Origin: Corylus avellana
Taxonomy: Eukaryota; Streptophyta; Magnoliopsida; Fagales; Betulaceae
NCBI RefSeq assembly: GCF_901000735.1
Contig: NC_081545.1
Coordinates: forward strand, 3,826,583 to 3,890,582
DNA: 64,000 nt
Direction of reading: 5' to 3'
Below, piece by piece: positions 27,230-39,895 of the stretch. The notes under the pieces were generated by a model. That model saw only the letters and a program-made list of their open reading frames with translations, searched no databases and was not told the DNA's origin. Position 1 is the stretch's first letter. Every line of letters starts with the position of its first letter. The position numbers were made by a program, and so were the translations under genes.

Positions 27230-28160
27230 ATGTCTCAAACTCTTGATAGTTTTAAAACTATTGATAATACGTTTTATGAAACTATTATGTCTTCTGATAA
27301 ACAGTATTATTCTAAAAATGAAATTGATCTTCAAGAGACTTATAATTTGTTGTTTGTGAAATTCTCTGAGCTACAAGTTATTAATTCCAAGAATCTAAAG
27401 AAACCCAGAAAGGCTGAACATGATAAAGATGAGCTAATTGGTGAATTAAGTGATTCTCTTGATTTGTATAAAACATTGAAATCTGAAAATCTTGATCTTG
27501 CTAATAAAGTTGAGTCATTAGAGAATGAATTAAAGGAGTCCAAAACTCTATTGGAAAAATTCTCTAATGATAGTCTTGACAAAATTTTGCATACCCAAAA
27601 ATCTACTTGTAATAAACCTAAGATTGATTTTGACAAGATTATTGCTCCTTCCTCTAACCTTGCTTCTTCTTCCAATAAAGTTTTTGTTGAAACATAAAAC
27701 TTGGAAGAGCCATTGGATAAAGATAAGCTAGTTGCTGTTCAATCCTCAAGAGGAAGAGGAAAAGCAATCTTAAAGAAAAAAAAGAAAACAGCTACTGCAA
27801 CCTCAAGAGGTAAGAAGGGTAAGAAAGGTAAGTAGTCTCGTGTTGAGCACTTTTTACCTAGAAGCAACTCCAACTTTGTTTACCTTGCAAAGAACCAACC
27901 TTCTCAAAGGTTCATTCCTACATGTCATCACTGTGGTAAGATTAGGCATATTCGCCCTAATTGTTTTCAGTTGAATAATCATGAGTCAAAAAGAGATTAT
28001 TTTTGTTCTACGAATAGTCATGAGGAATTATTCAACATGCTAAGGGGTGTTATCACCAAGTTAAATGATTTGGACAAGAGTCGCACATTTGTCCCCAATA
28101 TGAAGAAAGTTTGGATTAAGAAGGTTGATACCATTCATCCATTGAGGCAGTAGCGGAGCC
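27230..28160 (+). pseudogene. Copia-type Gag, broken copy 1
   Basis: Starts MSQTLDSFKTI. A coiled coil follows (KSENLDLANKVESLENELKE), then a Lys-rich stretch and one zinc knuckle CHHCGKIRHIRPNC (CX2CX4HX4C, with the usual Gly before His replaced by Arg). Two in-frame stops interrupt it (after VFVET at 27697 and after KKGKK near 27834), and the hAT MITE cuts the frame at 28148. No protease, integrase or reverse transcriptase follows, so the element is gag-only and depends on others for mobility. Confidence 0.85.
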
Positions 28161-28672
28161 AACCATTTTATATTGGGGGTTCCGCTAAAAAATTTTTGAT
28201 GTCTTAAAAATTTTCTTCACCCTAAAAATTTGGTAATTCACATAATATATACATCACAAAAAATATCTATAAAAGTTCATAAATATGTGCTCAAATTGAT
28301 ATATTAGAAATGTAACATGTCGACACTATATCAAAAAGAAAGAAATACAAAAAAAAAAAAAAAAAAAGTGTCTAGAATTGCACTTTATGAAGAGACTAGA
28401 GAGTTTGAGAGAGAGCGTCTTATAGATTTTTTTTTTTTTTTTTTTTTTGTGCGCAAGAGAAGGGTTGCAGTGGGTTAAATTGATGTGGGTTAAATGGGGG
28501 TGTAGGAGAGGGGTTGTTGTGCCTTGGGTAATGGGTATGTAAAATTGTAAAAATAATTTATTTTCTTTTATTTTTTTATTTTGAGGGTGCCGTGGGTTAA
28601 AAAAAAAAAAAATTAAATTAAATCCTTGGGGGTGCTGTGGCACCCTCAATGGATAACGTGGATCTGCCACTG
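28148..28672. mobile_element. hAT-type MITE inserted in gag, copy 1
   Basis: The ends are CAGTAGCGGAGCCA and, inverted, CAGTGGCAGATCCACG. The 8-bp target duplication CATTGAGG is at 28140-28147 and 28673-28680. An identical insertion is in copy 2. Confidence 0.9.
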
Positions 28673-28680
28673 CATTGAGG

Positions 28681-29956
28681 GGGAGTGGTAGTGATCTCAC
28701 ATAAATTTAAGTGAGTAAATAACATGTCTAGGAATTGTTGTTTTACTTATTTTTGGAAAATCCTAGAGCATGTTGTTTTTCTTTGTATTGCATTTTTGTT
28801 TGTTTTGCATTTGTTTTTCGTTTGTGTGCATTTCTTTTGTGAAAATTTTCAAAAAGATAAAAATATGTTACTTTGATTGTTTTTCTTTTCTTTCTTTTGT
28901 CTTATGCACCTAGATAGTCCATTAATTTCTCATGTTGCTTTTATGGATTTAATTCCTTGCGTCTTAGAATGTTCTTAATATGCATGAGATGAAAATTTGT
29001 ATCAATGAACTTGTTTTTGTGATTACCTAAAGCCTGAGCTTATGCGATACATTTTGCCTATGCTTTATCCCTTGTGCACATTTAAACTTAAATTGAGGTT
29101 TTGTTTCACTTTATTTGTGTGGTCTGTTAAGTAATCATATGAGGTTTTTGACTAGTCATATTTTTCAAATTGACCATATGCTAGTTGAAACTAGGGCTTA
29201 AAAATTATTGCTTTCTCTTTTGTGATAAGCACCAAAAGTTTAAGGACACTTTTTCAAAGAGAAAAATAAACAAAATAGTGAAATAAATAAAATCAAAAGA
29301 TCATATTCCAAAAGGAATTTATTTCACTGTGTCAAACTTGTGCAAACTGTTTTACAAAGAAAAATGTATTGGATGAGAGTGGCTAGGCCCTAGTATGATA
29401 AGGTTTAACTTTTGATTTGATATACTTGTCAAAACCTCATGGTGGTGAAACTTTCTCCTCATTTTGTAAGTTGAAATTTTTTTTCTTTGGATGGCTTACA
29501 CACACACCACACAAGCATGAGTTGAATGAAACATTTTTCTTTGCTTGGGTTAAGCAATATGAGTTTCTTGCCATTTCTAGTCTCATGTATATTTTGCATA
29601 TTTGGAGCATGTTTGAGATATTCATTGTGCAATATATGAGTCATTAATGTGTATATCATGTGTGTTCATTTGACTTTTGAGGGGGGAGAAACATAGTTTG
29701 AATTTCTAGTTTTTTGTTGTTCATTGAATCATACATTGAGGGGGAGTTTTGTTGATATTTCTTTATGATCATGCATTCTACGTCATTTTTTTTCATGAGT
29801 TTTATTTATGTCTTCTTGTTCCACATATGCCTTGATGTATTTTGTGAAGTGTTTCAGGAAACATGAAGACCTTTTGTCATTCTATGACAAAAAAGGGAGT
29901 AAATATGGGGGAGATAATGGGATTGGCTCTGCATTTTGGTTTTGTCACTGAATTGT
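28681..29956 (+). other. Non-coding internal region of retroelement copy 1
   Basis: About 1.3 kb without usable frame between gag and the 3' LTR, where an autonomous copia element would have pol. Nearly identical to 46644-47921. Confidence 0.75.
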
Positions 29957-29969
29957 CAAAGGGGGGATT
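29957..29969 (+). other. Polypurine tract, copy 1
   Basis: CAAAGGGGGGATT immediately precedes the LTR start TGTTAG, the expected plus-strand primer position. The counterpart is at 47922-47934. Confidence 0.85.
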
Positions 29970-30661
29970 TGTTAGTTCTTGTGTTGGCTTAATTCAGTTC
30001 CAAAATGCAGAAGCTACTATTCACAGGCTCAAACACTGATATAGAATGCTCAGAATCCAATCTTCACCATTCATAATGTAGATTCATGTGTTATAAACGT
30101 CCCTGCAAAATTTCAGCTCAATCGGGCCACAAACGCCCATCGATCGGAGCCGTTAATCAAGGCTGGACAGCATTTCTAGAATGCTGTTTCACCCATTGCA
30201 TGCCCTGTCCGAACAGGCCTTTCCCAGGTCCGGACCGCATTTCCAGAAACCTTATTTTTGCTCTGCAAGACCCTGTCCGGACAGTCCATTAACCTGTCTG
30301 GACACCCTGTAAGTTTTAAGCCCAAAAACGTGATTTTAAGTGAGCTAGGTCTAGGGTTTTGTTGGGGGTATATATACATCTTTATAAAAGAGAGAAGCAC
30401 GAATTTTCACCCCCAAAGAGTTTGTCGGAGGTTGTGCTAAGAGAGATCATATGTGGTGAGCGTTAAATTGAATCTCTTAGAGTTTTAGTTATTCCTTATG
30501 ATAGATCTACGGTTGAGGAGTCTATCGGAGTTCCGGTAAAAGGAAATCATATAGAAGAATTGTGCCAGATGTTCTGGAAAGGGCTACTGCGATAGAAGTC
30601 AAGTGGGTCGCTTGTCGTGTACAAGGAAGAGTCAAAGGTTTTGTAATTCTTCTTGTATTCC
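29970..30661 (+). repeat. LTR 2 (3' LTR of copy 1), cut by an assembly gap
   Basis: Its first 500 bases or so are almost identical to LTR 4. From about 30590 it instead shares GGAAGAGTCAAAGG with LTR 3, where LTR 1 and LTR 4 have GTGTCAATTGCAA. The end is lost in a 100-N gap. Confidence 0.85.
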
Positions 30662-30761
30662 NNNNNNNNNNNNNNNNNNNNNNNNNNNNNNNNNNNNNNN
30701 NNNNNNNNNNNNNNNNNNNNNNNNNNNNNNNNNNNNNNNNNNNNNNNNNNNNNNNNNNNNN
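30662..30761. other. Assembly gap of 100 N
   Basis: A fixed-size placeholder gap. Sequence on the two sides does not belong to one known element, so the join is unproven. Confidence 0.98.
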
Positions 30762-32125
30762 AGAGAGAAAGGGCGAGACCAAGCGCTACAAGAAAGAAAG
30801 AACACAAGAGATAGCGGACTTTAGAAATTAGTTTCCAAAGATATACTAGTGGTGTTAGTCATATTGGAGCAACTAGATTCCTTCATACCACTTTTAGCTT
30901 CAGTCTAGAGGTAAGTAAATTCACTACCCCTTCTAAAATTACTTCATGTCATGCTATTTATATATTCTTGTCATGCTATTTATATATTCTTGTATCAAAC
31001 TGTAAATGATTATTTTATTTACCTGTCATGGAGATATGTTGCATGCATGAAGGATTTCTAAAAGAATTATTTAGAAAGTTTATATTTCTTTAAATGTTTT
31101 TTAAGCACAACAAGTTTATATTTGGAAAAGTTTCCATTTTAAGAAAAGAAAGTTGAGAAATGATGATGATTATAAGAAAGAAAAAAAAGATGATAAACCC
31201 TCCTACATGTTGCCCTAAGATGCATCAAAAGAAGTACAAAGAAAAGTACAAGAGATGAGATAAATGTTTATGAAATGAGGGCACATGTATGGAGGAGAGT
31301 ATTTTTTTGGCCCCAAGATAAGATAAGATGAGAGTTCGGTACCGATACTCGGATGGAGGCGAAACCACTGAAGGAGGCTATGCCAGAAGGTGGTATTCCA
31401 TCAACTAGACCGTTGAGTGCACCAAGAAAGAGTTAATTGACGGTCGAGCATGGCTGAGGCCTCAGTTCAGTGCCATGGTCACAGGACCCGCAACCCTCGT
31501 GCACAGGGGTAATAGTGTACATGGGCCTTATTATGAGAAAATGATACTATATTTTCAACGATGATATGCTATGATGATTTACAGAGATTATTTATAATGA
31601 TGCATTATGATGATAATTTATAAAGATGATTTACAACGATGATCTATTACTAGATGTAATAGTATGTATATGTTACGGGAGATGCAACCATACATACAGA
31701 TATTATTATGGCTAGAATTATATTTATTTGCGAAAATGATTTTCAAAACTGAGAACAAGGAGTAAAACTATTTATGGTTATGGATTTTACTTGCTGGGCC
31801 CCCTTTGGGCTCATTCAGTTTTATTTCTTGTTTTCAGGTAGAAAGGATGCTGGAATAGGAGGCCGGAATGGGGACGGGAATAATTATTAATTTTCAAAGT
31901 CTTTTCATATAAGTTATTGTAATAATATGATATTCTGCAACTCAAGTTTAATGTTTTCTAATTTCGCTTGTAATAAAATCTCTTGAATAATGTTTTATAC
32001 ATTTATCGTATCCTTTAAAATCAAGTACTCTGATAGACCTTATAGATCTTTGCAAGAATTTTGTTGTAAAAGAAGAAAAGTGGCAAACTCAGCCTTAACG
32101 GGTTGGGGATGTTACAATTATTATT
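30762..32125 (+). mobile_element. Possible gypsy LTR remnant
   Basis: Non-coding, with ATGATGATTTA-rich stretches, then TTACTTGCTGGGCCCCCTTTGG and TTCTTGTTTTCAGGTAGAAAGG, and an end near GGGATGTTACAA. This is the general look of a plant gypsy LTR. No partner LTR or internal coding region was found. Confidence 0.35.
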
Positions 32126-32130
32126 TTGTT

Positions 32131-32521
32131 GGGAAACTTTACAAAACTCTCATGAACTTTTACTCATTTTGACACAATTTTTAAAAACTCTCAATTAAAG
32201 GTATTAAACTTTCAATTTCTTTCAATTATCTTATTTTGTTAAGATTTTTCGTTAAATCTTGTCAAAAATTTTAAAATATTTTTTTATTATAAAAATAAAA
32301 ATATTGCAAAGATGTTGTAAAAGTATTGCAAATATGATTTTTTATTAAAACAAATAAACACATGAATCTTTACAATTTTTTATAAGAAAAAATTGCTATT
32401 TTGGGACTTTTGACAAGATTTAACGAAAAATTCTAACAGTATAGGGTAATTGAAAAAAATTAATAGTTCAATATCATTAATTGAGATTTTTTGAACTTCA
32501 AGAGAATTTTCTGAAGTTTTT
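32131..32521. mobile_element. Foldback MULE-MITE-like element
   Basis: Left arm GGGAAACTTTACAAAACTCTC with TTCGTTAAATCTTGTCAAAA; right arm TTGACAAGATTTAACGAAAAA ending TTCTGAAG. A/T-rich centre. The target duplication is unclear. Confidence 0.65.
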
Positions 32522-32639
32522 CTTTATTAGTTATTCTATTGGCGAATTCAATGCTCAAAACCTTGTAATTTTTCTTTATTTTGTCTTTCGGATGCAAGCA
32601 CATTCGGGTGTGGTTAGAATGTGAAGCCTCAATACTAAT

Positions 32640-33620
32640 TCCCAAGAGTACCGTTCGCTAGAGCGTTTGCAAGGCGTCCAAACGGCTAAAGTAATAAGAA
32701 GATGCAGTATGCTCCATTCGCAAGATGTTCATTGGTCTGTTCAAACAAATGCATTCCATAGTAAAACACGAGAACTTCGTTTGCTAGGCGTTTGTTGGGC
32801 CGTCCGAACGGGAGATGCACATAGTAAATATAGAGAGCTCTGTTCACAAGGTCGTTCGCTGGGAGTTGAAACGAAACATGACGAGAAGATTTTTAGCCTA
32901 GCTTCGTCCGAACGGGTATCCAGATCGTTTGAACGAAATTTAGCACTTGCTGTTTTAGGGGTTTTCAATCTTAGCTTGGATTTACATTAACCCTAGATGC
33001 GTTCGAACGAGACCGTCAGTCGTCCAAACGTTGCCTCGAATTTTTTATATTATGGTCTTCCTATTCAGCAAGGAAACAAAATTTTTAGTTGCCTATATAT
33101 ATAGCTCTTCAGAGCACGATTTTCTCAAACAATTAAGGGGGCAAGTTCTATATTGTGCTAAGAGAGAATTTTAAGGATTCAAAGTGAGTGCTGATGTGAT
33201 CTTAGAAGCTGCTCTTCATCGACAATCAAGAAGCCTGTCAGAGGTTCTAGAATGGGAAATTAACAGATGAAGTTTCCAAAGGTTTTGGGAGAATTATTGC
33301 AGTAAAATGCAAAAAAGGCCACTTGTCTAAACGAGTTTGTTTCAACTTCAAAGGTTTTGTAATTGTGAACAACTTATAATTTATAGTTCTTTTATAGTTC
33401 ATGATTTCCTGAGTTTGGCTATGCCGGAATGATTTTTCCTTTTGAAGAGTTCTTCAAAGATTTCCACCTTGTCATCAAAATATTTGTATCTCTTTGTTTT
33501 ACTGCTTTACATATTTTGGTGAGTGATTGTTACAAGCTTCTAATTTTTAATTCCGCATTATTCTTGATAAAGACCTATTCACCGCATTTATATGTATTTT
33601 TGGAATCTAGTTTATATTTT
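32640..33620 (+). repeat. Decayed LTR related to the nest family
   Basis: Repeated TCCGAACG / GTTCGAACG motifs, GTGCTAAGAGAGA, AGGTTTTGTAATTGTG and TTTCCTGAGTTTGGCT in the same order as in LTR 1-4, but strongly diverged and with unclear ends. Confidence 0.55.
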
Positions 33621-36570
33621 CACTCCTATTTTGTTTTTATGTTTTTTGTTTTTATAATGAGAGAGTACTTCACGACGTCTATATATATTTTGTCACTAAT
33701 TAATTAAAGTCCACTTTCAAGGGTGAAATTCGAATGGTTATGCCTTACAAGCAGAAAGAGACTGTCAATAGGACAAAAAACACTATTATCTTTTATATCC
33801 ATGCTTTTTGTTTTTTTGAGAAAATATCCATGCTAATATGTAATACAAGATTGCAATAATGGGATGGAAAATAGAAATCAATAGATGATCTATATTTAGG
33901 CATAAATAGGATTAATCGTTAGGTTATTGCAATGGACTAAGCCATCTTTTGGAAGGGAATACCAATGTGGTGATAGTACCGTTGAACCATCACATATGTC
34001 AAAAGCTTAAACTAATAGAAAATAATAAATTTAATCGCTTAAATGATTATAGGCACATGTTTAGTCTAATCTCATATAGATTTGACATGTATTATCTAGG
34101 TTGATTTGGGTTATATAAATGAATATATAAAGAACTTTAATTATGACTAGTTTTTTTGTAATGTCATATAATAAACTTGATTATGCGTGTCTCTAAATCA
34201 TGACAATGGCATTGATTGAAGTACTAGTTAGAGGGGTATGTATATATATTTTTTTTCTTCTTTTTTTTTGAATGGATTGGCATAGTCATTAGACTTCATT
34301 ACGTCAACAAGTGAAAAATACATTTGAGGTACTAGTCTCCTCTACAGCTCTACATACATAACAATATTTTCTTCTGCACTTGGGGCCTCCACCAGAGAGA
34401 TATCATGCAGACAATGGAAAGCTTGTGTTCTAATAATTGCCTGTTATCATTCTCATACTTGATCTACACATGTATCCTTAATTAATTTGAGTTGGCTTGC
34501 ATGGCCCCCCCTCGTTTTGAAATTTCTTTTCTTTTACCTGTTCTTGAAAATTATCACGTGGTCCTAAAACTAAATTGTTATAATTCATAAGCCATTAAGG
34601 ATTGAGAGGCTAAATAGGTGAGACTTTCCTGACAACTGATGAGTGTGGCTTTTGCACCAATAATACCTACTATACACACCGACAATTTTTTAATACTCAG
34701 GACCCCTCTATGGTCCATGAGCCACGACATGCATAAATTCCAACATATAAATAGATAAAATTAGGAGATGCATGAAGGAGTATTTAGAATCATAAAAAAT
34801 AGAAGCCTCAGTTTAATCTGCTTTGTCTGTGAGCTAAATATGCTGGTCCCTTTTCTTGCAACTATCTCAGTCTCAATTGGTCAAACTTATAAAGGGTAAT
34901 GGGAACAGAGACAATAAGTCTAATTTTAAAAGCCAAACAGTCATCATATGTGCGGTCATTGTTGAGTGCAAAAAGGCCACAGCATACTTCTCAAATGCAC
35001 CTACTTTTGAAATTATTCACCAATCCATTTATAACTTTGACCCAAACCCCACATGGACCTATTTTCTTTTACCTACTTTATGGGGCACCATTTATAGGGC
35101 AAATAAATTCCAGATGAGCCTCCATTCTATGATTATAAAAGCAACAATAGAAATGCTATATACATACTCATTCTATTAGGTTAAAAAACAAATATTGATG
35201 GGCATTAATGTCAAGTCAACCCAATGAAATATGAAAGAATGAAAGTATAGTATATATGTAGCACTACTTAAAAAAAAAAAAGGTAACGACATTGGAGCAT
35301 GACCTTGAAAGAGGGGCATTGACCTTGTCAAGTGCTCATCAAGTGGCTGATGATGGGGACGAATGAAGATCTTTATATATAGTTCGAATTTCTGAATTTG
35401 ATTGAAGTTTGGACAGCTCACAAAGGACAAATAAACTTATATTTTAAGCTGATCATTGGAGCATGAGAGTTTTGTTGCCCCCTAATTAACTTAATTAGGC
35501 TGTTGAAATTTTACTGAAATTCGAGCACCCTAATTAAAAGGAATTTCAATCCGAATGGTGCATGAGATCTCAATTGAATTGACCCAAATTCCTCATGATA
35601 TATTGGTAATTATGTAACGAAAAATTATTGGGTTGTCACCCAAGACGGCCCCTTAGGCATTTATTTAGTCATATTCAATTATTTTTATGTACGTTTCCTT
35701 TGAAGTGGTACATCGCATTATTTGTTTTTCTAGTGATTTCGAACAAGCTAGCTAGCTTGCTTTTTCAGTGTTTTATAGTATGATTTATATAATCATTTTA
35801 CTTATATTAAGAAATTAGATATAGAGGTTTCTTTCTTCTTCTTCTTCTTTTTTTTTTTTTTTTTTTTTGTGGTGGAATGATAATGAAAATAGGACAAAAA
35901 TTATATATATAAGTTACAGGATTAAATTTGGATTAATGTACGTGATGGTATATATTGTGCAAGTATATTTTGATAAGTAGTCGTCTTGACATATATATAT
36001 AGAACATAGCGTAATGAGAATGATTTTCCTGCCAGAGTATAAGGATTTGATTCAAGAGCCAAGGTCTCAGTTTTGACGATATTTTTTGAGCCAAGGTTCA
36101 ATTTGATCTGAACCTAATGTCATTTAAATGATAACGGCTTTATTTATCGATAATTTTTTTTTTTCTAAACTGGATTGAAATATGATAAACTTCTCTTACA
36201 ACAAAGGAATTATGCCTCTCTAAATGTCTGGAAGTCATGGGTTATGAGCCTTATATAAAATTAGAGAAAAAGTAATTCAAGCGCAGGACCTCCAGCCATG
36301 AGTTCCCTCACACTGATGATTCAGCAGGCTAGGGGAACGGTGTAGTAGACTCTCGGTCAGATTTTTATCTCTTAAAAGTTATGTGACTTTGAAAATCATT
36401 ATTAGATCTCAGTTTAATAGTGATCAATTTCAAATGCATTGTTGATTTTATATGTCAAATTATCTTTGGGGGGACAAAAATCCTACTTTTAACATTACTC
36501 TTTAAAAAAAAAAAAAAAACATGACTTTTTAAGCTAAACCGGCTAGGGCTTCACAGTTTTCTTGCTCGTA
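33621..36570. other. Gene-free stretch
   Basis: AT-rich, with poly-A/T runs and short frames without codon bias or recognisable domains. I see no supported gene, RNA or complete element here. Confidence 0.5.
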
Positions 36571-36589
36571 ATGTTTCTATGCTGTCTTA

Positions 36590-36810
36590 CTGCAGGTCCG
36601 ACGGAGCGCTTCTGCCAATATGTGATCTTTCCGTTCGAACGGTCACAGATTGTGAATCGATTGCAGTGTTCTGCCAACCTCAATTGTTTCTTCATTTCTT
36701 AGCAGGTTCGGACGAAATCCAACAATTACAACGACCAACATGCATATGTTATAGAATCCTTAAATTTATTCATTGAACTTTGAAGCCTCTCGTTCAAACG
36801 TTAATGTGTG
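36590..36810. repeat. Fragment with GTTCGGAC/GTTCGAACG motifs
   Basis: Contains GGTCCGACGG, CCGTTCGAACGG, AGGTTCGGACG and CTCGTTCAAACG, like the U3 part of the related LTRs. Probably an LTR fragment; no ends seen. Confidence 0.35.
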
Positions 36811-37027
36811 CAAGCCACACCAACTAGTAAGATCTGGAACTCAATTGCTTGATGGGCTCATTTGAACCTCCTTCGAATGTCACTTTAATTTGATCGAGTG
36901 AATCTGGTTCACTTAATTGGCGTCTGCCATTCGAATCCCATTGGACCACCAGTCTAACCGAGTGGCCCGTTCTGCCTCTAAACTTGGTTTCTTGTGTGAA
37001 ATCACCTGGTTCGAGCATCTACCAAAC

Positions 37028-37357
37028 TGTTTGACAAATAATCTCAAATTATTTGTGGACAAGATTTTGAGCATGTTTATAAGGAGTGAACGACTATTTT
37101 TTATTGAACTGGTTTTATGAGATGAGTTAAATTCACGAATTTTTTTATGGTATCAGAACCTATCACAGGACAAATGGTGCTCACACTACTTACCCCATGA
37201 TCACAAAGATTGGGAAAAATACTGGGCTATACGTAAGGGAGAATGTTGAGGAATTAAATAATTTCACATCACCTGTGGACACATATTTATAAGGAGTGGG
37301 CAACCCTCTCCTATTGAACCGATTTTATGAAATGAGTAAAGCCCACAAATTTATTCA
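37028..37357 (+). mobile_element. TRIM (miniature LTR retrotransposon)
   Basis: Two diverged terminal repeats of about 115-120 bp (37028-37147 and 37244-37357) share TTATAAGGAGTG, TATTGAAC and TTTTATGA. A primer site TGGTATCAGAACC lies right after the first, and the short purine tract AAGGGAGAA before the second. The interior is about 95 bp. Flanks CAAAC and CAACC are a near-match to a 5-bp target duplication. Confidence 0.75.
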
Positions 37358-38036
37358 CAACCAAGGTACAGATTGATTAAGCCATTAGGTTCGTCAATAT
37401 TAAGTGGCAACTTAGCCTAATTAATAAAACCTACACTTTACTGATTTGATTTGACAAAGAATTTGCAGCACTAAAAACCTAACAAAAACATGTTGTAATT
37501 CAAATTCTTCAAGACTCAACCGTTTGTTTATCTACTACAATACTTGTTCTTGACCACCTAAACCGAGTCCTAGGAGTTTATCGGTGAGAATATTAACATC
37601 TTCAACCTAGCAAGGGATAGCAATTAAAGACAAAAAGAGAAATGAAACAGGGTAAAGCTCCCTAAACACTTCGTAGATTTACTGATCTATGATCATAATT
37701 AATTGCTCCCTAATGTTAATTCAAAGAACAGTCTTAATTAGCAATCCTAAGTTGTTGAATAGAAAGGTGCCCACATAGCATGATATGATTGCATTGCCAT
37801 GTGTTTATTCATATAAGTAAGTCCCCATAGGATTCTCCTTTAGTCTTAAGGAATAAACTATAATGTACGTGATTGATCAGCATTTGAGTCTGGGGAGAAG
37901 TTCTAAAATGTTTTAGGTTAAGTTAGAAGACAAAAAGCTAAACATATCAGAAGAAGCCAAACAGCTTTCAAGTGTTTCCTCACTTCGATATGCCTTCGAA
38001 GAACGTAACGTTCCATCTTTTGGGGGTTGCTTCAAG

Positions 38037-38085
<49 letters not shown>

Positions 38086-38960
38086 CTGAACCTTTTTTTT
38101 TTTTTTTTAATGCTTTTACTTTCCTTGTTGGGTGTCTTCTTCTTTGACGAAAACAATTGATTCTCTTTTGCTGCATTGGTGGAAGAGAAAGCCTAAAGAA
38201 ACCCATTTTTTGTTTTTTTCACTCATTGGAAGACTATAATAACACTCCCTTTTGCTTTTACTCTTCCTCTAAATATATATATATAATAACTTTACAAAAG
38301 AATGGGAATGGCAGGAGGTGAACAGGGAGAGGGATTGCACGCTTGGAATGATCATTACGTGAGTAGAAGGGAAACTTGGAGAGAGAGAGAAAGAGAGAGG
38401 CATGATGATGATGAGTGCATGTTTCACGCCATACCCCCATGCACATAACACCATCATTAATAAAACTCTTCGTCTGCTACATTGGTTGTAGACAAGCAAG
38501 TGGACCTTCTTCTACTTGGGACAAAATCAAAAACCTACATCAATTATTTATGCTCTTTGGAAGGCAATGACAGTGTACTTACAAGCCAGCTTGCGACAGA
38601 GAGAGAGAGTTTTAATCCCATTTTCTTACAGTAGTGGAGTACTATTGCAACTATAACTAGTATAGGTTCTTGTTGAATGCATGCCTATTCAAAATTAATC
38701 CCATTTCTCATTGTTAGTGTGAGTATTAGATCTTTCATATATATGAGGACAAGTAATAGAGTTTTTCGCAATAAAATTAAAAAAAAAAAAAAACAAAATT
38801 AGTCTAGTGGAATAGAGTGGAATAGGTATATAGCATTTAGCATTTCTCTAATTGAATTTCTCAAATATTTCGAATATGTTACACGACTTGTTTGGTAACC
38901 AAATTCAGAAAATGCATTTAGAAACATATAGTAACAAAGAGGTCAATACATAACTTCTTT
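37358..38960. other. Gene-free stretch with (TA)n microsatellite
   Basis: The TA repeat is at 38039-38082 and T/A-rich runs are elsewhere. Short frames crossing the repeat are artefacts. Confidence 0.55.
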
Positions 38961-38962
38961 TT

Positions 38963-39313
38963 AGGAAAAACTTCACAAAACCTCTTTGAACTTAGGGTAT
39001 CGAGCTTTCAATTTTTTGCAATATTCCACATCCGTTGGGATTTTCCATTAAATCTTGTAAAAAATTTCAAAATACCCCTATTTTTTTTATATAAAAAAAA
39101 TACAAAAATTAGGCGTAGGTATTTTTGCAAATTTTGTTAAATCTTGACTAACAAATAAATATTTACAATTTTTTATTATTTTAAAATAAAAATTAGGGGT
39201 AGTTTTGGAATTTTTATAGGATTGAACATAAAATTCTAACAGATGGGAGATATTGCAAAAAATTGAAAGTGATACCTAAATTACGAGTTTTTTTTTTTTT
39301 TTTTTATAAAGTT
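38963..39313. mobile_element. Foldback MULE-MITE-like element
   Basis: The left arm (GGAAAAACTTCACAAAACC, TCAATTTTTTGCAATATTCC) is complementary to the right arm (GATATTGCAAAAAATTGAAAG). Same family style as 32131-32521. Ends approximate. Confidence 0.6.
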
Positions 39314-39745
39314 AACCATCTTGAACTTTGAACTTTTTTGTAATTATCTCCATAAACTTTAAAACTCTCAATTTAGTTTATCCAACTTTAAAAAGTTTGC
39401 AATGTCTCCGTTCTCTTAGGATTTTCAATTTTCAAATAAATCCTGATGGAGGATGCCAAAATAACCCTGTTTAAAAAAGAAAAAAATTTGTTGTCGGGTT
39501 GACCCACTGCCAAGCCGTGGTTTCCATTTTTTTTTTCTTAGAAATTTTAATTATTTAAAAATTGTATACATTGGTATAAGGGACAACTTACCTATATTCC
39601 ATCTAATTTAACCTCAAATCTTAATGGTAGAAGCGACATTACAAATATTATAAAGTTGCATACACTAAATTAAGATTTTTTAAAGTTTCGGAGAATAATC
39701 ACAAAATTTTTGAAAATTCAAGGGTATTAAATGAAGTTTACTCAT
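39314..39745. mobile_element. Second foldback element, adjacent
   Basis: Left CTTTAAAACTCTCAATTTAG against right CTAAATTAAGATTTTTTAAAG, with AAGTTTACTCATTTATTTTACC at the right end. Ends approximate. Confidence 0.5.
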
Positions 39746-39895
39746 TTATTTTACCATGTTTGACATCAAAAATGCTAGGAGGGTTATTTATTTATTTATT
39801 TATTTTTATTTTGCTTATTAAGGTTGCATTTGTTTCAAGAAAAAAATGGTTTATGAGGAAAAAATGTTTTCCTTGAAAATGTTTTTTGGGAAAAT

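Noticed and set aside
28326..28700. Minus-strand frame of 124 codons, repeated at 46304-46663
   Set aside because: It lies inside the hAT MITE and its homopolymer runs; both copies come from the duplicated insertion, not from coding constraint.
32667..32990. A 107-codon frame with repeated VRT/VQT motifs
   Set aside because: Produced by the GTTCGAACG-type repeats of a decayed LTR.
33621..36570. Search for a gene in the largest element-free stretch
   Set aside because: Short frames only, no splice-consistent chain, no family motifs; reported as empty.
38039..38082. Tyr-Ile repeat peptides
   Set aside because: Translation of a (TA)n microsatellite.
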